Source of the DNA: an uncultured Dialister sp.
GTDB taxonomy: Bacteria; Bacillota; Negativicutes; Veillonellales; Dialisteraceae
Length of the DNA: 42,007 bases
NCBI GenBank assembly: GCA_934178345.1
Contig: CAKPQG010000020.1
Location: 1-42,007 of the forward strand
Reading direction: 5' to 3'
The notes beneath the pieces were generated by a model. The model was not told the origin of the DNA. It searched no databases and saw only the letters and a list, made by a program, of their open reading frames with translations. A program made the position numbers and the translations under genes. Position 1 is the first letter of the stretch, and every line of letters starts with the position of its first letter. This document shows, in pieces, positions 36,595 through 42,007 of this stretch.

Positions 36595-36990
36595 ATGGAA
36601 GAAAAGAAGAAAACGATCAAAAAGAGAAAAGGCTTCATGCTCTTAGAGCTCATCATCGTTGTCGCGATCATCGGCATCCTCGCCGCCGTCGCCATCCCGA
36701 ACCTCGTCGGCATGACTGACGAAGCAAAAGTCGCCAAGATCCAGTCTGATCTTTCTACCATCGGCACCGCCATGGAAGTCTACCACGTCAAGAAAGGCGG
36801 CACCTACCCCGCCGATCTCTCTGTGCTCGCAGGCGATAACGGCTATCTGAAAAAAGTCCCCGAACCACCCACGGGTGCCGGTAAGTATACTATAGGAAAC
36901 AAAGGCGAAGTCACCTGCACCTTTAATGGCGTCACCTACTCCTCCTTCGGCACATCGATGGGAAATGCAAACAGCGATACAGGAAAATAA
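36595..36990 (+). CDS. Type IV pilin / type II secretion pseudopilin-like protein
   Basis: A 131-residue prepilin. The N-terminus is a short basic leader (MEEKKKTIKKRKG) followed by the class III cleavage site after Gly13. The mature protein starts FMLLELIIVVAIIGILAAVA, with the conserved Glu at +5, and its hydrophobic helix would form the fibre core. The C-terminal globular part contains YPADLSVLAGDNGYLKKVPE, like GspG/ComGC major pseudopilins. I chose the ATG at 36595, which has GAAGGAGG 8 bp upstream; an ATG at 36541 in the same frame lacks a site and would add 18 residues. No peptidase, ATPase or other pilus gene is near, so it is an orphan here. A terminator follows. Confidence 0.88.
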   Translation: MEEKKKTIKKRKGFMLLELIIVVAIIGILAAVAIPNLVGMTDEAKVAKIQSDLSTIGTAMEVYHVKKGGTYPADLSVLAGDNGYLKKVPEPPTGAGKYTIGNKGEVTCTFNGVTYSSFGTSMGNANSDTGK

Positions 36991-36998
36991 TCACGCAC

Positions 36999-37030
36999 AA
37001 AAGCGCGTCCTCACACGGGGCGCGCTTTTT
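36999..37030 (+). terminator. Pilin gene terminator
   Basis: An AAAAGCGCG/CGCGCTTTTT hairpin lies 8 bp beyond the stop, with a T-run. Confidence 0.85.
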
Positions 37031-37189
37031 ATGTGGAATTTATCGTCGATAGCCAGCACGCCTTCCAAGAAGTACGTCCCCCGCATTCATGGAAAAACTA
37101 CCTTACCATTTCCGTTCACACACACGACCTTTCACCGTCAACGAGAAGTATTTTTAGCTCCCATTCGAAATGACGATTGCGGATAAGAT

Positions 37190-37715
37190 AGCCGTGGATC
37201 ATGTATATCACATCGCTACGTAGACGGGTCCCTCTCTGAGGCACTCTATCCCGCGCTCTCTCCAAGAGGGTTGCATTTCCCCATGCAAGACCATTTCTTG
37301 TCCATGTGAGACTACCTCTTACCCATATCGTCATCCTGAGCGGACGAAAACGCCCTATGTGTGAAAACCCCCAGCCAGAACAAGTGGGGACTGAGTCGAA
37401 GGATCTCATTCCACGCATATGAGACGATCCCTTCCCTAGTATCATAGGAGTGACCGGTGACTAAAAAGCCACTTTCGGGCATCGCCCAATAAAAAAAGCG
37501 GTGAAGCCTCCGCCTTCCCCTTTAAACCTATAGGACCTACACCCTGAAGTTTGAAAGCAGAAAGAACAATCTCCCCTTTATGTGAATCCTCATAGGTGAA
37601 AAGGGTTCAAAAGGTTCACAGGGTTCCCATCTTTTGTGAATACCATACATTCAAAACTCCGCGGCGCTTCTATATTCTTATGCGCCGCACCGCCCCGGGG
37701 CTAACCTTGAACCAA
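37190..37715. repeat. Repeat-rich gap with no gene
   Basis: In order: TCGCTACGTAGACGGGTCCC and ACTCTATCCCGCGC (related to 41699-41755), the CGTCATCCTGAGCGGACGAA...GTCGAAGGATC element (37329-37405), CTAGTATCATAGGAGTGACC, module C (AGCCACTTTCGGGCATCGCC), CCTTTAAACC-like heptads, and module B (CCGCGGCGCTTCTATATTC with ATGCGCCGCACC). 37031-37189 shows nothing I can name. Confidence 0.7.
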
Positions 37716-37726
37716 TTCACACAAAG

Positions 37727-37759
37727 AAAAAACACCAGCCATAAAGACTGGTGCTTTTT
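37727..37759 (-). terminator. Autotransporter gene terminator
   Basis: An AAAGCACCAG/CTGGTGTTTTTT hairpin (minus strand) with T-run, 27 bp after the stop. Confidence 0.88.
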
Positions 37760-37786
37760 CTTGCCATAGTAGGATTTCAAAAACAA

Positions 37787-40700
37787 TTAGAAACGATAGC
37801 CGGCCTGGATGTACCACTGGTTCGACTGGGTATCGCTGCCCTTCTGATAGCGATAGCCGCCGCCCAGAGTCCATGTGCTGTTTTCTGCTTCTACGCCGAG
37901 ACGGGCGAGGAAGGCACTTTCACCGATGTCGAAGGCGAAGGTATCCGCTGCATCACCGAGGCTGACGGTTTCCTTCGTGTCCTTATCTCCCATCGCGAAA
38001 TTGTACCCGATTTCTGCGACCGGGGTAAGGCTCCAGTTGCCATTCTTGACCTCATGACGGAATTCCACTCCGACCGGCAGGTTCCAGAGGTTGGCATTTT
38101 CCGTTTCATGCTTCATGCCGAGGCTGTCTGTGAAGTCTCCGGTATGGATGCGGTAGTAGCGAAGTCCTGCATACGGAGTCAGGGAAGACGCGCCAAGCGC
38201 GATTTCCTTCTCAGCACGAATGCCGGCGAAGAAGGCATTGCCATCCACAGAACCCTTGATGGTCGTTCCCAGCTGTGTCTGCTCCAGATCATTATCGCTC
38301 TTGATGAAGCCGATATCCGCCTTGTACTGGATACCGCCTGCTGTGAAGTGATGGTACACATCACCGCCATAGTACTTGGTATCATTCTTTCCGGTTACGC
38401 CATCCTTCTCTGTATGGCTGCCATCCGCATAGGCAAAAGCGATGCCCGTGCGGGAGTTTTCATCGGAAATCAGATCACTGCCGATGAGGAAGCCATTGTA
38501 CTTCACATCATACTTCGCCTTTCGTCCAGCGACCTGGAAACCGTCCACCTTCTTATCCTGACGGAGGTAGTTCGCCCAGATGCCGCTTCCTTCTCCCTTG
38601 TGGTCAGCGATCATGCCGGAGAAATCCTGTGCAAATCCATATGTGCCATGGGTCACGCCAGCCATTTCGGCGATCGCCGCTGCATGTTCAAGCGCATTAT
38701 TCGCCTGTGCATCCGTCGTGCCTTCGCCAAATGCCTTGTCCACGAAGTCCGTCAGTTTCCCTTCATTCTCATCCGCTTCTTTCAGGATGTTAGAAATCGG
38801 GGAATTCTTCGCAATCTCATCGATATTTAACTTGAAGGTGTAGTTGCCGTCTGCATCCTTTTCAACGGCTTTCGTGCGGCGGCTGTCACCATAAATCTTA
38901 TCGAAATCATTTCCTTTGTTTTCCGTCCCGCTCTTGACAGCGGTAGAAACATCATAGACCGTGCCATCCTTCTTCGCATTCGCGATATACAGGCTGCCCT
39001 TCCTCACGTCGACCTTACTGTTACTATCCGCCGTGATGATGGTCTTCACCTTGTTGTCAGTACCTGCTTCCGCCTTGATGCCAGCGCCCTCTGCCAGCGT
39101 GACTCTGCCGCCATTGGTGGCTGCAATCTTCGCTTCGCCGCTTACGGTATTATCGGTGCCTTTGATCGTGTAAGAAGAATTTGTCCCGTCGACTGTGACC
39201 GTGCTGTCGTTGGCGAGCTTCATCTGGTTCGTGATCAGCTTCGACCCATCATTGACCTGAAGCGTACCGCCATTCATCGTGAGCGTATCCTTGACCTCGA
39301 CAGTCACCCCATTCTGCGTGACATCCAGCGGCTGGATATCCTCATCCGCATCGAGTGCCAGCGTAGTCGCCTCATTCTGAATGCCGCTCAAAGACAGCGT
39401 GGTATTATTCAGCGTCATCTTATTCGCGATCAGCGTGCCAACGCCAGCGATGTCGATGGTCGAGTGGTCCATAGTGATCTGGTCGGAATTCAGTTTACCG
39501 TTCTCGATGGTAATAGTACTGTTGTTCTTCATGTCCAACTGATGAACAGTGACGTCAGCAGCTTCTTTGACCACCATATCATCGTCATCATAAGAACCTA
39601 CATCCAGACGACTGCCGTTGTCCATTGTCATCTTCTGAATTTCAGCTTTTGTGCCGTTGTTGGCAAAAAGCTGTGCTTTTTTATCTAAGTTTACTGTATC
39701 AGAATGAAGCGATCCTTTTTCAAGCTGGATTTCGCTCTCATTAGACAACGCTATTTGCTGAATGGTAACATCAGCACCTTGCCCTTTGCTGATATCATAA
39801 TCAGAGGTGTTAATATCTAAAATGACACCATCACTAGAAAACTTTTTAACTTCAGCTTTGGCACCATCGCAGAATCGAACAATTTGAAAGTCATCTGCTT
39901 TTACTTGTAAAGCATCCGCCGAAAAAGTTCCACCATAGAATTCCATTCTTCCGCTGACATTCAAATCTCCCTTTACGGACATCTGGCTATTTTCTGCGTG
40001 CAAATCACCGATGGAAATCTGACTGTTTTCTGCATCAAACTTCGCACTGTTTAATGTTGCTGAACCTAATTCAACCTTACTATTCTTCGCCGTAAAGGCA
40101 GCGCTCTCAGAATAGTTTAATTCTTTAGCTTCTTTTCCCTCTACGGTAAGCTTATTTGCCTTGACCGTCGCACCATTCACTGCAAGAGTCGATACTTGAT
40201 CCAGCTTATTGACCGGATCGCTGTCGCTGTTTCCCTTTTCTGCCTGCGCGGTATTCGGTCCCCAGGCTCTGACAACGATTTCTCCGCCCTTCTTAATGCC
40301 GGTAGCAGGCTGCGTCCATTCCGTATCCGTTGCCGACGTATCCTTCGTCACATCCAGCACGGCACCATTCGTAACGTTGAACTGCCCTTTGTTCTGCACC
40401 AATACATTTTTCACACTGGCCGTACCGCCATCAATAGTGATAGATCCGACAGGCAGTCCTTCTGCTACAGGACCTTTATCATTCTCTTTTTTAGGGTCAG
40501 GAAATGCATTTCCCGCATACAGCGCCACCCCTGTGGTAGTGCTGTTCTTCAAAATAATCGTACTATTGCTAGCCAAAACACCTGTCTCAATCGTCGTCCC
40601 ATCCGTGGTAGCAGTGCTTCCACCATCCGCAGTGAAGGCTACGCCCGGCACTTTAATGCTTCCGCCCTTCATGATCAGCTTACTGGAGCTATCCAATCCC

Positions 40701-40996
40701 ACCTCATTCGCGGTTCCTTTATCATTGAAATTGACGTTATTCGCCGTCAATATCGCCCCATCCTTCAGCCAAACACCTCTTACATCTTTGCCAGTAATGG
40801 ACAGACTGCCATCCGCAGCTTTATCCACCAATGTATTATCTACTTTCACGCACTTAATAGGATCGTACTGCTCCACCGTCGTGCCTTTAACTACGACCTC
40901 ATTCGCCGTGTTATCTGCCCAGGATGAAACCACACCCGTCATTCCGAAGACCAGCGAAAAGGCGGCAATCTGTGCTAACATCTTTTTACTTTTCAT
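37787..40996 (-). CDS. Autotransporter (type Va) outer membrane protein
   Basis: A 1069-residue surface protein. I start it at the ATG at 40996 (MKSKKMLAQIAAFSLVFGMT), which has GAGGAG 6 bp upstream; the frame extends 35 residues further but lacks similar support. A signal peptide probably ends at SSWA, before DNTANEVVV. The passenger (about 28-780) is rich in N, T, S and V, with repeating short-strand patterns such as MTLNNTTLSLSGI, MKNNSTITIENGKL and LANDSTVTVDG, typical of a right-handed beta-helix. The C-terminal barrel (about 800-1069) has GSGIWANYLRQDKKVDGF, alternating beta strands such as LTPYAGLRYYRIHTGDF, and a terminal YIQAGYRF ending in phenylalanine, the outer-membrane insertion signal. 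No catalytic serine motif is seen; adhesion is a guess. It shows that the cell has an outer membrane. Confidence 0.92.
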   Translation of the reverse strand: MKSKKMLAQIAAFSLVFGMTGVVSSWADNTANEVVVKGTTVEQYDPIKCVKVDNTLVDKAADGSLSITGKDVRGVWLKDGAILTANNVNFNDKGTANEVGLDSSSKLIMKGGSIKVPGVAFTADGGSTATTDGTTIETGVLASNSTIILKNSTTTGVALYAGNAFPDPKKENDKGPVAEGLPVGSITIDGGTASVKNVLVQNKGQFNVTNGAVLDVTKDTSATDTEWTQPATGIKKGGEIVVRAWGPNTAQAEKGNSDSDPVNKLDQVSTLAVNGATVKANKLTVEGKEAKELNYSESAAFTAKNSKVELGSATLNSAKFDAENSQISIGDLHAENSQMSVKGDLNVSGRMEFYGGTFSADALQVKADDFQIVRFCDGAKAEVKKFSSDGVILDINTSDYDISKGQGADVTIQQIALSNESEIQLEKGSLHSDTVNLDKKAQLFANNGTKAEIQKMTMDNGSRLDVGSYDDDDMVVKEAADVTVHQLDMKNNSTITIENGKLNSDQITMDHSTIDIAGVGTLIANKMTLNNTTLSLSGIQNEATTLALDADEDIQPLDVTQNGVTVEVKDTLTMNGGTLQVNDGSKLITNQMKLANDSTVTVDGTNSSYTIKGTDNTVSGEAKIAATNGGRVTLAEGAGIKAEAGTDNKVKTIITADSNSKVDVRKGSLYIANAKKDGTVYDVSTAVKSGTENKGNDFDKIYGDSRRTKAVEKDADGNYTFKLNIDEIAKNSPISNILKEADENEGKLTDFVDKAFGEGTTDAQANNALEHAAAIAEMAGVTHGTYGFAQDFSGMIADHKGEGSGIWANYLRQDKKVDGFQVAGRKAKYDVKYNGFLIGSDLISDENSRTGIAFAYADGSHTEKDGVTGKNDTKYYGGDVYHHFTAGGIQYKADIGFIKSDNDLEQTQLGTTIKGSVDGNAFFAGIRAEKEIALGASSLTPYAGLRYYRIHTGDFTDSLGMKHETENANLWNLPVGVEFRHEVKNGNWSLTPVAEIGYNFAMGDKDTKETVSLGDAADTFAFDIGESAFLARLGVEAENSTWTLGGGYRYQKGSDTQSNQWYIQAGYRF

Positions 40997-41064
40997 TTGT
41001 ACTCCTCTTTTCTGCGAGACACGCTCGCCACACCACCAAGAATCTGAACAGCAAATCCTCATAA

Positions 41065-41122
41065 CGTAAACGCTTTCTAAAAAAAGAAATAGAATCATCA
41101 AATCAATAGGAAAGCGTTTATA
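41065..41122 (-). promoter_or_regulatory. Pair of inverted cre-like (CcpA) sites upstream of the autotransporter
   Basis: GGAAAGCGTTTATA (41109-41122, plus strand) and AGAAAGCGTTTACG (41065-41078, minus strand) each match 12 of 14 positions of a TGAAAGCGTTTACA-type catabolite-responsive element. They face each other with centres 44 bp apart, 70-125 bp upstream of the start codon. Alternatively they could form an RNA stem. Confidence 0.45.
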
Positions 41123-41269
41123 TTTGCTTTAATCCTACCACCCCCCCGATTTTGGCAATGTGTAACTTGAAAATTATTGCCAGCCTAATTTTTTTATGGG
41201 ATGATCTATTCCGCTATCCTGAACATCTGATCGGATACATAGCGTTGTGCCACATATGTAAGAGACTGC

Positions 41270-41890
41270 TCGTCTCGTAGGTATGATTTTTACATGCATC
41301 ACCAATAAAAAAGGCGGCGATGCCGCCTCCATATAAGCCTTCCCCGCATGGGGTCTGCGGCGCTCGGGTGCTTTCGTAAGCACCACAAATGCGCCTCTCT
41401 TTCTCTCATACTTTCATACCGCCTGTGCCCTATCCGCCCCCTGCGGGGCACCTTCCCCTAGAGGGGAAGGCTACGACGCGAGAATCCCATCTTCTAAACA
41501 GGCGGCACACCACCCTTGTGAACCTATCCGCTCCCCAAGCACCGTCATCCCGAGCGCAGCCGAGGGATCTTTATTGCACTGCCGCCATAGGCACACATGC
41601 ACCCTCACTCAAACGACACCTTGGTGCTTCCTTTTTCGCCTTTCCCTCGCTCACGGTCTACCGGTCTGCGAAAAGGATCGTCTCACATCGTCTTTCATAC
41701 CGCTACGTAGAGTTGTGCCTCTTCGAGGAACTCTATCCCGCGCCTTCGGCGCGGCCCTTCTCCAAGGGCCTACTCGTATCATCGGAGTGACTGGTGACTA
41801 AAAAGCCACTTTCGGGCATCGCCCAATAAAAAAAGCGGCGAAGCCGCCACCTAAACCCTGAACCTTGAACCCTGAACCCTGAACCAGATT
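41270..41890. repeat. Repeat-rich gap with no gene
   Basis: Contains AAGGCGGCGATGCCGCCTCC (hairpin, 41310-41330), module F (CCGCCCCCTGCGGGGCACCT then CCCCTAGAGGGGAAGG, 41436-41470), a fragment of element D (GTCATCCCGAGCGCAGCCGA, 41543-41600), ATACCGCTACGTAGAG with ACTCTATCCCGCGCC, module C (AGCCACTTTCGGGCATCGCC) and TGAACCC heptads (41851-41885). The short frames here lack ribosome-binding sites. Confidence 0.7.
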
Positions 41891-41902
41891 TAAGACAAAG
41901 CA

Positions 41903-41930
41903 AAAAGCACATCTTTGCAGATGTGCTTTT
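41903..41930 (-). terminator. rRNA operon terminator
   Basis: An AAAAGCACATC/GATGTGCTTTTTG hairpin (minus strand) directly after the 5S rRNA 3' end. Confidence 0.85.
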
Positions 41931-41936
41931 CCTTAA

Positions 41937-42007
41937 TCAGCAGCTTCCTATCCTCCCGGGCCGCTTCCAGCCAAGTACTTTCGGCGTTTGTGAGCTTAAC
42001 TACCGTG
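41937..42007 (-). rRNA. rrf: 5S ribosomal RNA, 3' part (cut by the window edge)
   Basis: On the minus strand the last 71 bases read, in pieces, GTTAAGCTCACAAACGCCGA, AAGTACTTGGCTGGAAGCGG and CCCGGGAGGATAGGAAGCTG. These are the conserved GTTAAGCTC, AGTACT-GG and GGGAGGATAGG landmarks of 5S rRNA. A terminator follows at once, so it is probably the last gene of an rRNA operon lying to the right. The exact 3' end is uncertain by a few bases. Confidence 0.85.

Noticed and set aside
41174..41386. 70-residue minus-strand frame between the autotransporter and the 5S gene
   Set aside because: No ribosome-binding site, no motif, and it runs through repeat fragments.

Overview
The window looks like a chromosomal piece from a diderm Firmicute (class Negativicutes, Dialister/Veillonella-like; this placement is inference). 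It pairs Firmicute-style RNA control (a T-box leader and a terminator-coupled TPP riboswitch) with a classical outer-membrane autotransporter ending in phenylalanine. RpoC begins MLDVNEFDSM and is long (1383 residues). No transposase, integrase, phage gene, tRNA or CRISPR array was found. Almost all genes are housekeeping genes, usually one or two per transcript, each closed by a clear intrinsic terminator.

Layout. 1-590 is the C-terminal end of an ornithine decarboxylase. 609-3492 is a T-box-controlled trpE-trpG pair. 3893-5345 is thiC with its TPP riboswitch (minus strand). 5471-7827 carries fumC and a sirtuin (minus). 8491-9054 is an HD-domain protein (plus). 9388-11435 carries a malic enzyme and speD (minus). 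11982-14619 carries rdgB and a type I methylase/specificity-like protein of unknown role (minus). 14865-15720 is rplM-rpsI. 16474-20223 is a single-chain purL. 20522-25229 carries a membrane protein, a DEAD-box helicase and two secreted proteins (minus). 25478-33456 is rpoB-rpoC. 34109-36385 is a large AAA ATPase with a zinc-hook-like CPYC motif, a candidate RloC/PrrC-type defence protein. 36595-36990 is an orphan pilin. 37787-40996 is an autotransporter preceded by two cre-like sites. The window ends inside a 5S rRNA gene (minus), the tail of an rRNA operon.

Metabolic links visible: ornithine decarboxylase plus SAM decarboxylase supply the two inputs of spermidine synthesis; fumarase and malic enzyme link fumarate, malate and pyruvate; TrpEG makes anthranilate; ThiC makes the thiamine pyrimidine.

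The most unusual feature is what lies between the genes. Most longer intergenic gaps are filled by a mosaic of repeated modules: (A) degenerate tandem arrays with a strict 7-bp period (units such as CCCTAAT, CCCTAGT, CACCAGT, or the reverse complement); (B) a GCGGCGC/GCGCCGC hairpin; (C) a short module containing CTTTCGGGCATCGCCC; (D) a ~148-bp element with terminal inverted repeats in three full-length copies; (E) a module around TTGATTACGTGCGAAAGAG; (F) a GGGGCACCTCC-type palindrome; and a separate 167-bp palindromic MITE-like element with two short derivatives. Several repeats touch gene ends: one supplies the stop codon of rdgB and another that of trpG.
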